Source: an uncultured Alphaproteobacteria bacterium (GTDB taxonomy: Bacteria > Pseudomonadota > Alphaproteobacteria > Micropepsales > Micropepsaceae). Taken from it: DNA of 64,000 nt. The notes beneath the pieces are model-generated. The model worked only from the letters and a program-made list of their open reading frames with translations, did no database searches and had not been told where the DNA came from. Shown here piece after piece: positions 43,822 to 53,120 of the stretch. The stretch spans positions 1-64,000 of the forward strand of contig CAIUCH010000032.1 in NCBI GenBank assembly GCA_903897605.1, written 5' to 3'. Positions within the stretch are counted from its first letter, which is position 1. Every line of letters begins with the position of its first letter. A program made the position numbers and the translations under genes.

Positions 43822-45056
43822 CAGCGGAAGTACCCAGCTTCATCCAGGCGCGGGATGAGGCAGATCCCATACGAATGTTTCGCCAACGATTCTCGCTGCC
43901 GCCTGGCATTGTCTATCTGGACGGCAATTCCCTGGGGGCGCTGCCGACGGCAACTGCGCCGCGCCTGGATGAGCTGGTGCGACAGGAGTGGGGCGTGGGC
44001 CTGATCCGCAGTTGGAACAGCCATGATTGGATCGGCGCATCCCGGCGCGTGGGCGACAAGATCGCCACTCTGGTCGGCGCCCGCGCGGGTGAGGTGGTGG
44101 TCGCCGATTCGACATCGGTCAACATATTCAAGCTTCTGATGGCGGCGATTGCCGCCCGGCCGGGCCGCAAGATCATTTTGTCGGAGACGGACAATTTTCC
44201 GACCGATCTCTATGTTGCGCAGGGAATTGCGGCATTGCTGCCGCAGCAGACGGTTCGCGCGGTCGACCCCGGCAAGGTGCTGGAGGCGATAGACAAGGAT
44301 GTTGCTGTCATCCTCCTGACCCATGTTCATTACAAGACCGGGCAAAAATACGACATGGCGCGCATCACAAAACGCGCCCATGAATGCGGCGCCTTGATCA
44401 TCTGGGACCTCAGCCACAGCACCGGCGCGGTTGACGTCGATCTCGGCGCGGTGGATGCCGATATGGCGGTGGGATGCGGCTACAAGTATCTCAATGGCGG
44501 CCCCGGCGCCCCCGCGTTCGTTTACGTCGCCAAGCGGCTGCAAGGCGAGCTGAAATCGCCGATCACCGGCTGGTTCGGACATGCCGCGCCTTTTGAGTTT
44601 GCCGGAAATTTCCAGCCGGCGACCGACATCAACCGGTTCCTGAGCGGTACGCCGCCGGTCCTGGCGCTGGCGGGCCTGGAAATCGGGGTGGCGCTTTTGG
44701 CGGAAGCGCCGCGCAAATTGCTGTTCCAAAAATCGCAGGAGCTTTGCTCGCTTTTTATCGAACGCATCGACAAAACCTGCCAGGGTTACGGCCTTGAAGT
44801 GGTGACCCCCCGCGATCCGCAGGAACGGGGAAGCCATGTCTCGTTGCGCCATCCCGAAGGCTACCCGATCATCCGAGCGCTTATTGCCCGCGGCGTCATT
44901 GGCGATTTTCGGGCTCCGGATATTCTCCGGTTTGGCATCGCTCCGCTGTATCTGAGTTTCGCGGATATATGGCGGGCCGCCGATGCCTTGCGCGATGTGC
45001 TGGTGACGCGCCAATGGGACACCGCGGAATTCAAGGCGCGCGCGCCGGTTACTTGA
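43818..45056 (+). CDS. kynU: Kynureninase
   Basis: PLP enzyme that cleaves L-kynurenine to anthranilate and L-alanine. The 412-residue protein shows IVYLDGNSLGALP, SETDNFPTDLYVAQG, the PLP-aspartate region LIIWDLSHSTGAVDVDL and the Schiff-base lysine in GCGYKYLNGGPG, all typical. The ATG at 43818 is the likely start, because the longer frame adds 16 unconserved residues. Its product, anthranilate, is the substrate expected for the CoA ligase at 55458-57083, which links this pair to the 2-aminobenzoyl-CoA genes. Confidence 0.96.
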   Translation: MTAEVPSFIQARDEADPIRMFRQRFSLPPGIVYLDGNSLGALPTATAPRLDELVRQEWGVGLIRSWNSHDWIGASRRVGDKIATLVGARAGEVVVADSTSVNIFKLLMAAIAARPGRKIILSETDNFPTDLYVAQGIAALLPQQTVRAVDPGKVLEAIDKDVAVILLTHVHYKTGQKYDMARITKRAHECGALIIWDLSHSTGAVDVDLGAVDADMAVGCGYKYLNGGPGAPAFVYVAKRLQGELKSPITGWFGHAAPFEFAGNFQPATDINRFLSGTPPVLALAGLEIGVALLAEAPRKLLFQKSQELCSLFIERIDKTCQGYGLEVVTPRDPQERGSHVSLRHPEGYPIIRALIARGVIGDFRAPDILRFGIAPLYLSFADIWRAADALRDVLVTRQWDTAEFKARAPVT

Positions 45057-45251
45057 TCATCGCAAGATTAAGAGATGTCGAATGCGACGCCTTGCGCCAG
45101 GGGACAATCGCGGCCGTAATTTATATTCTGCGTCCGGCGGCGCACATCGACTTTCCAGGCATCCGAATCGCTTTCGCGCCCGCATGGTTGCCGTCATGGG
45201 ATTGCTCTTTGCGGAATATGCGACAGGCCGGATCAGCGGACCGATCGCAAA

Positions 45252-45560
45252 CTAGGAAGACTTGGGGCGGCGGGTCATGTCTTCCGCCCGGGGTTCGAAT
45301 TCGGGACGCGGTTCGGGATTCCAGCGAAATTTGAAGGCGACGATGGAATAGGTGTCGCGGATTCCGGGGACGAGCTGGAGCTTCTTGGTCACGAACTCGC
45401 CATAGCTTCGTTCATCGCCCAGTTCGAATTTCGCCAGAAGATCATAGGTCCCTGAAGTGGAATAGACCTCCGCGGTTTCCGGGAAATTGTCGACCAGATA
45501 GGCGGCGACATCGAACGCCTTGGTCAGTTCGCATTTGATCTGGACAAAAATGGCCTTCAT
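45252..45560 (-). CDS. Stand-alone Lrp/AsnC ligand-binding (RAM) domain protein
   Basis: A 102-residue protein that matches the effector-binding half of Lrp/AsnC regulators (ELTKAFDVAAYLVDNFPETA, YDLLAKFELGDERSYGEFV, LQLVPGIRDTYSIVAFKF) but lacks a DNA-binding domain. Such proteins bind amino acids or small acids as oligomers and may modulate full-length Lrp proteins. It lies between kynU and an amidohydrolase gene, with 195 bp of unassigned sequence on the kynU side. Its function here is unknown. Confidence 0.85.
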   Translation of the reverse strand: MKAIFVQIKCELTKAFDVAAYLVDNFPETAEVYSTSGTYDLLAKFELGDERSYGEFVTKKLQLVPGIRDTYSIVAFKFRWNPEPRPEFEPRAEDMTRRPKSS

Positions 45561-45731
45561 TGGAGGTCTCCCGGCGCGTTTGGAGGTTTCAGCTTAGACG
45601 CCTTCTTGGCCCAGGTGGAGACAAAATTCGGCGGGGCGGCTGGCGGAAGTCGCGGCCGCGCGGCCGGGCTGCCTTGACACCGGTGCGCAATCCCACGAGC
45701 TTTAACCCTAAAACAATTCGGGGAGGGTGCC

Positions 45732-47432
45732 GTGATCCGCACAAATGCCGTCCGGTCGGCCTGCGTCTCGGCCCTTGTTCTCGCCGCCTTTCCGTTGGCC
45801 GCCGGAGCGGCTCCCCAGCGGGCGGATGCGGTTTATGTCAACGGCAAGATATTCACCGCCGACGCCAAGGACGATGTCGTACAGGGGATTGCGGTTTCCG
45901 GCGATCATTTCATCGCGGCGGGCAGCAACGCCCAAATCCGCAAATTCATCGGCCAAGGCACCAAGGTCGTTGACCTCAAGGGGCATTTCGTCAGTCCCGG
46001 CCTGACCGATGACCATTTCCACAATGAGGGGGGCGGTAGCGGCATCGATCTGTCCCATGTCCGCACCCTGGCCGAGCTTCTCACCACGGTGGCCAATGCG
46101 GCGGCAAAAACGGCGCCCGGCACGCTGCTGGTCTCCAATTCCGATTGGCACGAGGCGCAGCTGAAGGAGCAGCGCCTGCCGACAGCCAGGGAGCTGGATC
46201 AGGCCGCGCCCAACAACCCGGTTGTGCTGGTGCGGGGCGGCCATTCCTACATTCTCAGCGATGTTGCTTTCCGCAAATACAACATCAGCAAGGATACGCC
46301 GGTGCCGGCAGGTGGTCAGATCAGCCGTGGCCCGGATGGCGAGTTGACCGGTGAGATCTTCGACAATGCCAAGGCATTGGTGCCGCTGCCGCCCGAAAAA
46401 CCGCTGACCATGCAAGATATCGTCACCACCCAGAAAGCGGTCAATCCCTACGGCATCACGGCATTGCGGATCGCGGGTTCCTACAAAGGCGACATGTTGC
46501 AAGCGCTGCGGTTGTGGAAACAGGCGGAGGCCAACCACACACTGACCTTGCGCTACACCGTCTATATGCCCGGCTTCGAATTCCACACGCCGCAACAAGT
46601 GGATCAGGCCATCGCGCGTTGGGGCGTCAAGCAGGATGAGGGCGACGATTTTGTGCGCATCGGCGGCATCAAGTTGATCGTGGATGGCGGGTTCGAGGGC
46701 GGCCATATTTCGCGGCCTTATCTGGAGCCCTACGGAAAGGGCGGCACCTATACCGGCCTCACCGTGTCGCCGCCGGCGGCATATAATTCCGTGGTGCAGG
46801 AAATCAACCGCCAGGGCTGGCGCGCCACCACCCATGCGGTCGGCGACGCGGCAGTGGACCAGGTGCTCACCGCCTATGAATTGGCCAATAAGGACAAACC
46901 GCTGATCGGCAAGCGCTGGGCGATCGAGCATGCCTTCGTCGCCCGGCCCGATCTGGTCAAGCGGATGCAGGATTTGAAATTGATGGTCTCGGCCCAGGAC
47001 CATCTTTATCTCGCCGCGCCCGCGCTGAAGAAATATTGGGGCTGGGACCTGGCCAGCGAAGTGACGCCGGTGAAGACCTATCTGGATGCGGGACTGCTGG
47101 TGGCAGGCGGCACGGATTCGCCGGTGATTCCTTTCAATCCCTTCTGGGAGTTTTATCACTTCGCCAGCCGCGACACGATTTCCGATGGCGTGTATGGCGC
47201 CGACCAGAAGATCATTTCGCGAACGCTGCTCCTCAGGCTGGATACGATCAATTACGCCAAGCTGATCGGCGAGGAAGATCATCGCGGCTCGATCGAGCCG
47301 GGAAAGTTGGCGGATTTTGCGGTGCTGACGGATAATTTTCTCACCGTGCCGGCGGAAAAGATTCCGAACATGAAGGCCTTGGCCACCTATGTCGGCGGCG
47401 AGGAAGTTTATCGCGACCCGAACTATCACTGA
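45732..47432 (+). CDS. Exported YtcJ-like amidohydrolase
   Basis: Metal-dependent hydrolase of 566 residues with a Sec signal (cleavage after AGA, about residue 26). The TIM-barrel amidohydrolase has DHFHNEGG as the HxH metal pair, THAVGDAAVDQVL and AIEHAFVARP carrying later histidines, and GGTDSPVIPFNP with the metal aspartate. The C-terminal beta sandwich has GSIEPGKLADFAVLTDN. The YtcJ group acts on N-substituted amides or formamides of aromatic compounds. The GTG start at 45732 follows GGGAGG. It is convergent with the 3-hydroxyacyl-CoA dehydrogenase gene 3 bp away. A periplasmic N-acyl or N-formyl aromatic substrate that feeds anthranilate is a guess only. Confidence 0.85.
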   Translation: MIRTNAVRSACVSALVLAAFPLAAGAAPQRADAVYVNGKIFTADAKDDVVQGIAVSGDHFIAAGSNAQIRKFIGQGTKVVDLKGHFVSPGLTDDHFHNEGGGSGIDLSHVRTLAELLTTVANAAAKTAPGTLLVSNSDWHEAQLKEQRLPTARELDQAAPNNPVVLVRGGHSYILSDVAFRKYNISKDTPVPAGGQISRGPDGELTGEIFDNAKALVPLPPEKPLTMQDIVTTQKAVNPYGITALRIAGSYKGDMLQALRLWKQAEANHTLTLRYTVYMPGFEFHTPQQVDQAIARWGVKQDEGDDFVRIGGIKLIVDGGFEGGHISRPYLEPYGKGGTYTGLTVSPPAAYNSVVQEINRQGWRATTHAVGDAAVDQVLTAYELANKDKPLIGKRWAIEHAFVARPDLVKRMQDLKLMVSAQDHLYLAAPALKKYWGWDLASEVTPVKTYLDAGLLVAGGTDSPVIPFNPFWEFYHFASRDTISDGVYGADQKIISRTLLLRLDTINYAKLIGEEDHRGSIEPGKLADFAVLTDNFLTVPAEKIPNMKALATYVGGEEVYRDPNYH

Positions 47433-47435
47433 CCG

Positions 47436-48719
47436 CTAGGCGGAGAGATCCGCAAACACCTTGCCTTCGGCGACCAACCGTTCCAGCAGCGGCGCTGGCG
47501 TCCAGCCATATTTCCGGACGCCAGCCAGTACCGTCGCCAAGCCAATCCGGTCGGCGTAATATGTCGGTCCGCCGCGTTTGGCTGGCCAGCCATAGCCGTT
47601 CAGCCACACCACATCGATGTCGGAGGCGCGCAGGGCTTTGCCTTCGTCCAGAATATTCGCGGCTTCGTTGATCATGGAATAGAGCGTGCGCTCCAGAATC
47701 TCCTGGTCGGAAATCCGGCGCGGCGCGATGCCCTTCTGCGCCATCAACTCGGCAACGATATTTTCCGTGACAGGCGAAGGCGTCGCTTTGCGGTTTTCAT
47801 CGTAATCATAGTAGCCGGCGCCCACCTTTTGTCCGTGGCGGCCGATCTCATTCAGCCGGTCGCGCAGGGTCTCGCCTTTGGATTCGGCGCGCACCCAGCC
47901 GAGATTCAGGCCCGCCAGATCGCTCATCCGGAACGGCCCCATCGGCAGACCGAATTCCGTTACCACCCGGTCGATGTCCCAGGGTAATGCGCCTTCCATC
48001 ACCATCTTCTGCACTTCACGGGTGCGTTGTGCCAAAAGGCGGTTACCGACAAAGCCGGGGCCGACACCGACCAGGACCGCGACCTTGCCGATTTTGCGCG
48101 CCAGATTCATCGCCGTGGCGATGACCGGTTGGGCGGTCTTGTCGCCGCGCACCACTTCCAGAAGCTTCATCACATGGGCGGGCGAGAAGAAATGCAGCCC
48201 CAGCACATGATCGGGCCGGGCGGTGGCGGCAGCGATCTGGTTGATGTCGAGATAGGAAGTGTTGGAGGCCAGGATCGCGCCCGGCCTGGCGATCTTGTCG
48301 AGCTTGGCGAACAGGTCCGTCTTGACATCCATGCGTTCGAATACCGCCTCGATGATCAGGTCGCAGTCGGCCAGATCCTCCAGCGCGAGCGAACCGGTGA
48401 GCAGAGCGAAACGGCGCGCCGCTTCCTCCGGAGAGAAGCGCCCCCGGCTGGCGCTGGCATCGTAATTTTTTTTGACGACGCCAAGGCCGCGCGCCAGCGC
48501 CTCGGCCTGCCGCTCCACTACGGTGACGGGGATGCCGGCGTTGGCGAAATTCATCGCGATGCCGCCGCCCATCGTGCCGGCGCCGACAATGCCGACCTTA
48601 TGGATCGGCAGGATCGGCGTGTCGTCCGCCAGATCCGGAATCCGGGATGCCTGCTGGACGGCAGCGGCGGCATAGCGCTCCGCGTCGGACAGCGAATTCT
48701 CATCAATTTGGCGTGGCAT
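47436..48719 (-). CDS. 3-hydroxyacyl-CoA dehydrogenase (stand-alone)
   Basis: NAD-dependent oxidation of an L-3-hydroxyacyl-CoA. The 427-residue protein has the Rossmann motif [20 protein letters not shown] and the catalytic region [15 protein letters not shown] then [18 protein letters not shown]. Two C-terminal helical domains follow, the second with [18 protein letters not shown]. It has no enoyl-CoA hydratase domain, unlike FadB. An N-terminal extension of about 40 residues precedes the Rossmann fold. It is divergent from an acyl-CoA dehydrogenase with an AT-rich dyad between them, and so probably belongs to the 2-aminobenzoyl-CoA beta-oxidation-like branch. Confidence 0.93.
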   Translation of the reverse strand: MPRQIDENSLSDAERYAAAAVQQASRIPDLADDTPILPIHKVGIVGAGTMGGGIAMNFANAGIPVTVVERQAEALARGLGVVKKNYDASASRGRFSPEEAARRFALLTGSLALEDLADCDLIIEAVFERMDVKTDLFAKLDKIARPGAILASNTSYLDINQIAAATARPDHVLGLHFFSPAHVMKLLEVVRGDKTAQPVIATAMNLARKIGKVAVLVGVGPGFVGNRLLAQRTREVQKMVMEGALPWDIDRVVTEFGLPMGPFRMSDLAGLNLGWVRAESKGETLRDRLNEIGRHGQKVGAGYYDYDENRKATPSPVTENIVAELMAQKGIAPRRISDQEILERTLYSMINEAANILDEGKALRASDIDVVWLNGYGWPAKRGGPTYYADRIGLATVLAGVRKYGWTPAPLLERLVAEGKVFADLSA

Positions 48720-48750
48720 AGGCTTGACAGGTCACGGGGTGAAGGCCTCA

Positions 48751-48770
48751 ATATTTGATACATAAAGTAT
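48751..48770. promoter_or_regulatory. AT-rich dyad between the hydroxyacyl-CoA and acyl-CoA dehydrogenase genes
   Basis: ATATTTGATACATAAAGTAT has symmetry at 7 of 10 positions per arm. It matches the 20-bp site at 53042 at 14 of 20 positions, with the same spacing. The shared layout suggests one regulator, the MarR protein at 51731-52240, controls both divergent promoter regions. This is inferred from pattern only. Confidence 0.45.
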
Positions 48771-48845
48771 ATGTGTTGCGCTACCGCAATCGAATTGTGC
48801 GCGATGCTGACGGAGCGGATTTTCGTTCCGGATGGAGAGTCCGCA

Positions 48846-49988
48846 TTGAGCGATAAAAGCTATCTCGCCTGGCCATGGTTCGAGGATCGTCACCGCGAGC
48901 TTGCGGCGCAGCTGCAGGATTGGGCGGCGGCGAAGCTGCCGGCGCTGCTGGGCGATCATCGCGATCCGGACGCGTCCTGCCGCAAGGTGGTGGCGGCGCT
49001 GGGCGAAGCGGGCTGGCTCGACCTGGCCGTGCCGGGTGAAGGTGCCGGTTTCGATCTGCGGTCCATCTGCCTGGCGCGCGAGATATTGGCGCGGCATGCG
49101 GCATTGGCCGATTTTGCCTTCGCCATGCAAGGGCTTGGAACCGCGTCGATCACCCTGTTCGGCACGCCGCAGCAGCGGGCCCGGTGGTTGCCGGGTGCGC
49201 GTAGCGGGCGTCATTTGACCGGCTTTGCATTGTCCGAACCGGATGCGGGATCCGATGTCGCGGCGATGGGTACGCGCGCGCGCGAAGCGCCGGGCGGGTT
49301 TCGCCTTAGCGGCATCAAGACCTGGATCTCCAATGGCGGGATTGCCGACCAATATGTGATGTTCGCCAGGGACGGAGAAAAATACACTGCCTTCGCGGTC
49401 GCGGCCGATGCGCCGGGTCTCAAGCTGGTGGAGCGTATCGAGATCATCGCGCCGCATCCGATGGCGACATTGCAATTCGACGATTGTTTCGTGCCCGAAG
49501 ACGCGGTGATCGGCGGGCGCGGCGCCGGCATGCGGGTGGCGCTTGGGACCCTGGACGTGTTTCGCCCCAGCGTGGGCGCGGCGGCCTTGGGCCTTGCCCG
49601 CCGGGCGCTGGATGAATCCCTGTCGCGTGCGATCGGGCGGCCCATGTTCGGAGCCCGGCTTGCCGATCTTCAGCTGACCCAGGTCAAGCTGGCCGAGATG
49701 GCGCTGAAAGTGGATGCGGCGGCGTTGCTGGTCTATCGCGCCGCCTGGGCCCGCGATCGCGGCGGCCAGCAGCGCATAACCCGGGAAGCGGCGATGGCCA
49801 AGCTTTATGCCACCGAAGCGGCGCAAGAGATCATCGACGACGCCGTGCAGATCTGGGGTGCTGCCGGGGTGCGTTCTGGCGCTGTGGTCGAGAGTCTCTA
49901 TCGCGAGATCCGCGCCATGCGCATCTATGAAGGTGCTTCGGAAGTCCAGAAGATCGTGATCGCACGCAGCCTGCTGAAGTCGGAATGA
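48846..49988 (+). CDS. Acyl-CoA dehydrogenase
   Basis: FAD-dependent alpha,beta-dehydrogenation of an acyl-CoA. The 380-residue protein has the FAD-binding segment [34 protein letters not shown] and the C-terminal [14 protein letters not shown]. The catalytic glutamate is probably in [16 protein letters not shown]. The TTG start at 48846 is preferred because GGAGAG lies 6 bases upstream and the N-terminus then matches the usual length; ATG 48804 is in frame but has no ribosome site. It is divergent from the hydroxyacyl-CoA dehydrogenase and close to the anthraniloyl-CoA operon, so a cyclic or dicarboxylic acyl-CoA from that pathway is likely. Confidence 0.92.
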   Translation: MSDKSYLAWPWFEDRHRELAAQLQDWAAAKLPALLGDHRDPDASCRKVVAALGEAGWLDLAVPGEGAGFDLRSICLAREILARHAALADFAFAMQGLGTASITLFGTPQQRARWLPGARSGRHLTGFALSEPDAGSDVAAMGTRAREAPGGFRLSGIKTWISNGGIADQYVMFARDGEKYTAFAVAADAPGLKLVERIEIIAPHPMATLQFDDCFVPEDAVIGGRGAGMRVALGTLDVFRPSVGAAALGLARRALDESLSRAIGRPMFGARLADLQLTQVKLAEMALKVDAAALLVYRAAWARDRGGQQRITREAAMAKLYATEAAQEIIDDAVQIWGAAGVRSGAVVESLYREIRAMRIYEGASEVQKIVIARSLLKSE

Positions 49989-50001
49989 TGGAAAGCCTGA
50001 T

Positions 50002-50033
50002 CTAGCCGGGGATGACGCTAGCCGGGAATGACG
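50002..50033. repeat. 16-bp tandem duplication across the ridA stop codon
   Basis: CTAGCCGGGRATGACG occurs twice back to back, the copies differing at one base. Each copy contains a minus-strand TAG in the ridA frame context, so the duplication has placed a second copy just beyond the gene's end. It lies between the 3' ends of the acyl-CoA dehydrogenase and ridA. Confidence 0.7.
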
Positions 50034-50416
50034 GCGGTGGTTTCGATCTCCAACATCGCTTGGGGCTCCACCAGGCTCACCACCTGCACCAATGTCATGG
50101 TGGGATAATGGTCGCCGAAGACATCGCGATAGATTTTGCCGATTTCCTTCAGATTGCCGGTATAGGCGGCCAGGTCCGTCACGAACCAAGCCAGTCGCAC
50201 CACACTTTGCGGCGTGGCGCCCGCCTCTTCCAGCAGGCGAACAATATTTTGCAAGGCCTGGCGGACCTGCCCGGCAAAATCGGCTGGGAAAATTCCTTTT
50301 TCATCCCAGCCGATCTGTCCGCTAAGAAATATCTGCGTGCCCCTGGCAACCAAGCCGTTGACATAACCTTTCGGCCGCGGCCAACCCTGTGGCAGCAGAA
50401 TTTTGTGCGGGCTCAT
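50018..50416 (-). CDS. RidA-family (YjgF) protein
   Basis: Predicted to hydrolyse reactive enamines or imines to ketones and ammonia. The 132-residue protein has the RidA fold, with GLVARGTQIFLSGQIGWDEK, QVRQALQNIVRLLEEAGA and the C-terminal PTMTLVQVVSLVEPQAMLEIE. Position of the conserved arginine of classical RidA was not verified. The ATG at 50416 overlaps the thioesterase stop by 4 bp, so it is the last gene of the SDR-MarR-hydratase-thioesterase run. Beside a 2-aminobenzoyl-CoA monooxygenase/reductase, an enamine-CoA or derived enamine acid is an attractive substrate (inference). Confidence 0.9.
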   Translation of the reverse strand: MSPHKILLPQGWPRPKGYVNGLVARGTQIFLSGQIGWDEKGIFPADFAGQVRQALQNIVRLLEEAGATPQSVVRLAWFVTDLAAYTGNLKEIGKIYRDVFGDHYPTMTLVQVVSLVEPQAMLEIETTAVIPG

Positions 50417-50904
50417 CGGCAGCCATCCCGATAGGCGACCAGCGCGTCCTTCAGATCCGCGGGAATATTGATTGCGCTGTTGGTGTTCAGCGACGTCGTC
50501 ACCATCACCAGCCGGCAACGCATGATTTCCTCAATCTCCCGGACGCAATGGATCGAGAAGATGACGGAGGTGCGTCCGATATGCTCAATCAGCAGCGTGA
50601 AATTCAGGCGGTCGCCCATCAGGGCCGGCTTGAAGAAATCGGTATCGACGCTCTTATAGCCAAGGCCGATCCGATCGGTCCGAATCAACGCGTGATAGTC
50701 GATGCGCAGCCGGTCCAGGAAGAAGTCCTCGATCACGCCATTGGCCATGTCGATAAAGCGCGGCGTGTAGACGATGCTGGCGGGATCGCAATCCGAGAAG
50801 CGCACCGTCCGGTAGGTGGACCAGGCATCCTCCGGCAGATAGCGGGGATGCAGCGGGATAGGGCGTTCGCGGCCTTTGGGCAATGGCGGCGTGGCGGGGT
50901 CCAT
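50413..50904 (-). CDS. Hotdog-fold acyl-CoA thioesterase (4-hydroxybenzoyl-CoA thioesterase type)
   Basis: Hydrolyses an acyl- or aroyl-CoA. The 163-residue protein has the family signature FSDCDPASIVYTPRFIDMAN, with the catalytic Asp of the 4-hydroxybenzoyl-CoA thioesterase group, then MGDRLNFTLLIEHIGRTSVI. The ATG at 50904 has AAGGAA upstream; a longer in-frame reading runs through the hydratase gene and is rejected. It overlaps ridA by 4 bp and follows the enoyl-CoA hydratase by 5 bp. It may release CoA from dead-end or late intermediates of the anthraniloyl-CoA route. Confidence 0.9.
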   Translation of the reverse strand: MDPATPPLPKGRERPIPLHPRYLPEDAWSTYRTVRFSDCDPASIVYTPRFIDMANGVIEDFFLDRLRIDYHALIRTDRIGLGYKSVDTDFFKPALMGDRLNFTLLIEHIGRTSVIFSIHCVREIEEIMRCRLVMVTTSLNTNSAINIPADLKDALVAYRDGCR

Positions 50905-50909
50905 GCGGA

Positions 50910-51734
50910 TCAGTTTCCTTGGAACACAGGTTTTTCGCGCGCCGCGAAGGCGCGATAGGCGCGGGCGAAATCCTCGGTCTGCATGCAAAGCGCTTGCGCC
51001 ACGGCTTCGGCGTCGATTGCCGCATCCAGCGCCATCGCCCATTCCATGGTCAGCATCTTCTTGGTCATGCCATGGGCAAAGCTGGGGCCGGCGGCGATTT
51101 CGCGTGCCAGCACCGATGCCATCTCCTGCAATGCCTCGGGCGCGGCGAGACGGTTGAAGAATCCCCAACCCAAGCCTTCCTCGCCGCTCATGCTGCGGCC
51201 CAGAAACAGAAGCTCCGAGGCGCGGCCCAAACCGATAATCCGGGGCAGCATGGCGCAGGCCCCCATATCGCATCCGGCCAAACCCACCCGATTGAACAGG
51301 AACGCGACCTTGGCACCGGGCGTGCCGATGCGCAGGTCGGATGCCATGGCCAAGATTGCGCCCGCGCCCGCGCAAATGCCGTCCACCGCCGCGATGATGG
51401 GCTGGGGGCAGGCCCGCATGGCCTTGACCAGATCGCCGGTCATCTGGGTAAAGGCGAGTAGGCCCTTGGCATCCTTTTCCAGAAGCGGTCCGATGATCTC
51501 GAAGACGTCGCCGCCGGAACAGAAATTGCCGCCTTCGCCGCCCAGCACGAATGCCTTGACGCCGGTATCTCCGGCGGCCAGGCGAAACAATTGGACCAGT
51601 TCGGCATAGCTTTCAAATGTCAGCGGATTCTTTTTCTCCGGCCGGGCCAAGGTGACATGCGCCACCCCGCCTTCGACCCCAAGCTTGAAATGCCGGGGGT
51701 TCCATTCCTTCAACAAAGCCGCCGATCCGGTCAT
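50910..51734 (-). CDS. Enoyl-CoA hydratase/isomerase family protein
   Basis: Crotonase-fold enzyme of 274 residues. The oxyanion-hole segments are [18 protein letters not shown] and [20 protein letters not shown], and the later region [20 protein letters not shown] has an Asp where many hydratases have Glu. Such enzymes hydrate, isomerise or open rings of CoA esters. The ATG at 51734 overlaps the MarR stop by 4 bp. In a cluster with a 2-aminobenzoyl-CoA monooxygenase/reductase it probably acts on the reduced cyclic CoA intermediate, as hydratase or ring-opening hydrolase. Confidence 0.92.
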   Translation of the reverse strand: MTGSAALLKEWNPRHFKLGVEGGVAHVTLARPEKKNPLTFESYAELVQLFRLAAGDTGVKAFVLGGEGGNFCSGGDVFEIIGPLLEKDAKGLLAFTQMTGDLVKAMRACPQPIIAAVDGICAGAGAILAMASDLRIGTPGAKVAFLFNRVGLAGCDMGACAMLPRIIGLGRASELLFLGRSMSGEEGLGWGFFNRLAAPEALQEMASVLAREIAAGPSFAHGMTKKMLTMEWAMALDAAIDAEAVAQALCMQTEDFARAYRAFAAREKPVFQGN

Positions 51735-52240
51735 GGCGTGGCCGTCCCATTGCCGGATTTCACCGAACCCTTGAGCTTGCCCAGCGACTGGATCAACTCA
51801 CCGATATCCTTGGGTGAAAGTTCGCCAAAGAATTCGGCGATCCATTCCTCGTGGGCGCTGGCGATGCGGTTGAAATGCGCATGGCCTTTGGGAGTCAGTT
51901 TGACGATCTGCACCCGCCGATCCTTCGGCAGCGAAAAACGCTTGAGATGACCGGACTGCACCAGCCGTTCCACCAGCCCCGTGACATTGCCGTTGGTCAC
52001 CATCATCCGCCGCGACAGATCGCCCAGAGTCATGCCCTGCGGCGCGCGCTCCAATTGCGCCAACAGGTCGAAGCGCGGCAAGGTCGTGTCGAAGCGTTCT
52101 GCCAGGCGTTTGCGGATTCCCGCCTCGATCAGATTGGTGCAGGTCAGAAGGCGCAGCCATAGGCGCAATTCGTCCTTGTGGGCATGGGGCGATTCCAGGA
52201 CCTTGGTTTCGGAATCCAGATGCGCCAGTCTTGGATTCAT
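51731..52240 (-). CDS. MarR-family transcriptional regulator
   Basis: Winged-helix regulator of 169 residues with the MarR core: [40 protein letters not shown] as recognition region and the wing [21 protein letters not shown] precedes the ATG at 52240. It overlaps the SDR gene upstream and the hydratase downstream by 4 bp each, so it lies inside the operon it probably controls. MarR proteins in CoA-dependent aromatic clusters usually sense an aryl-CoA. Candidate operators are the AT-rich dyads at 53042, 48751 and, weaker, 57075. Confidence 0.93.
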   Translation of the reverse strand: MNPRLAHLDSETKVLESPHAHKDELRLWLRLLTCTNLIEAGIRKRLAERFDTTLPRFDLLAQLERAPQGMTLGDLSRRMMVTNGNVTGLVERLVQSGHLKRFSLPKDRRVQIVKLTPKGHAHFNRIASAHEEWIAEFFGELSPKDIGELIQSLGKLKGSVKSGNGTATP

Positions 52241-52995
52241 ATCTCTCCCCCCGCGACCGCGATTGCCGTGCCGGTAATGGCTCCGGAATCGCGCCGGGCA
52301 AGAAAGCATACCGCATCCGCGACTTCTTCGGGAGCGATCAGGCGACCCATCGGATTGGACTTGGTGAATTCCGCGCGAACCGCTTCGGCTGTCCGGCCGG
52401 TCTTGGCGACGACGGTTTCCACGCTCGTGCCAACCATGTCGGTATCCGTAAAGCCGGGGCAGACCGCATTGACGGTGACGCCGGACTTGGCGAGTTCCAC
52501 GGCCAGCGAACGGGTGAGGCCGAGGAGCGCATGCTTGGACGCGACATAGGCGCTGACATAGGGATAGCCCTTCAAGGCGGCGGTCGAGGCGATATTGACG
52601 ATGCGGCCGAATTTTCGCGCGATCATTCCCGGCAGGATTGCCTGCGTCGCGATCATCGGGCCCATCAGATTCACGTTTAGCATCCGGTGAAAGTCGGAAC
52701 TGCCGGTCTTCAGGAATGGAGCGGAGATGGCGGCGCCGGCATTGTTGACCAGGATATCGATGGTTCCGTCCGCCGCGAGCTTGGTCACGATGGCTGCAAA
52801 GCCAATCTCATCGGTGACATCGGCCACGACATAGCGCGCTGCATCTCCGGCCTTGACGCGCGCCGCCAAGGCAGCTTGGTTACGCCCCAGAATCGTAACC
52901 TCGGCGCCGGACCGTGTCAGCGCAGTCGCAATCGCGGCGCCGATACCCCGTCCGCCGCCCGTCACCAAGGCGCCAAGGCCCGCGACCTCCGACAT
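52237..52995 (-). CDS. SDR-family oxidoreductase
   Basis: NAD(P)-dependent dehydrogenase of 252 residues with the classical SDR features. These are the cofactor motif TGGGRGIG near residue 13, NNAGAAIS, the catalytic Ser in IASTAALKG and Tyr/Lys in YVASK. The style is that of 3-hydroxyacyl-CoA or cyclic alcohol dehydrogenases. The ATG at 52995 has GGTGAG upstream and is preferred to a GTG 9 nt earlier. It is the first gene of the SDR-MarR-hydratase-thioesterase-RidA operon and is divergent from the 2-aminobenzoyl-CoA monooxygenase/reductase gene. Confidence 0.92.
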   Translation of the reverse strand: MSEVAGLGALVTGGGRGIGAAIATALTRSGAEVTILGRNQAALAARVKAGDAARYVVADVTDEIGFAAIVTKLAADGTIDILVNNAGAAISAPFLKTGSSDFHRMLNVNLMGPMIATQAILPGMIARKFGRIVNIASTAALKGYPYVSAYVASKHALLGLTRSLAVELAKSGVTVNAVCPGFTDTDMVGTSVETVVAKTGRTAEAVRAEFTKSNPMGRLIAPEEVADAVCFLARRDSGAITGTAIAVAGGEI

Positions 52996-53041
52996 TTTTC
53001 TCACCGCGACAATTGCACCTCAACTTGACTCGGGCAGGGAG

Positions 53042-53061
53042 ATATTTCAAGATTAAAATAT
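53042..53061. promoter_or_regulatory. Candidate MarR operator of the 2-aminobenzoyl-CoA genes
   Basis: ATATTT and AAATAT form perfect 6-bp arms around an 8-bp spacer (8 of 10 symmetric positions per arm overall). The site lies in the gap between the SDR operon and the monooxygenase/reductase gene, 47 bp from the SDR start. Similar 20-bp sequences occur at 48751 and 57075. Confidence 0.55.
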
Positions 53062-53120
53062 ATATCGGAATGCGCGTGACAGCCTCCGGCGCTCGGAGCG
53101 GCAACGGGTCTGACAGCAAA

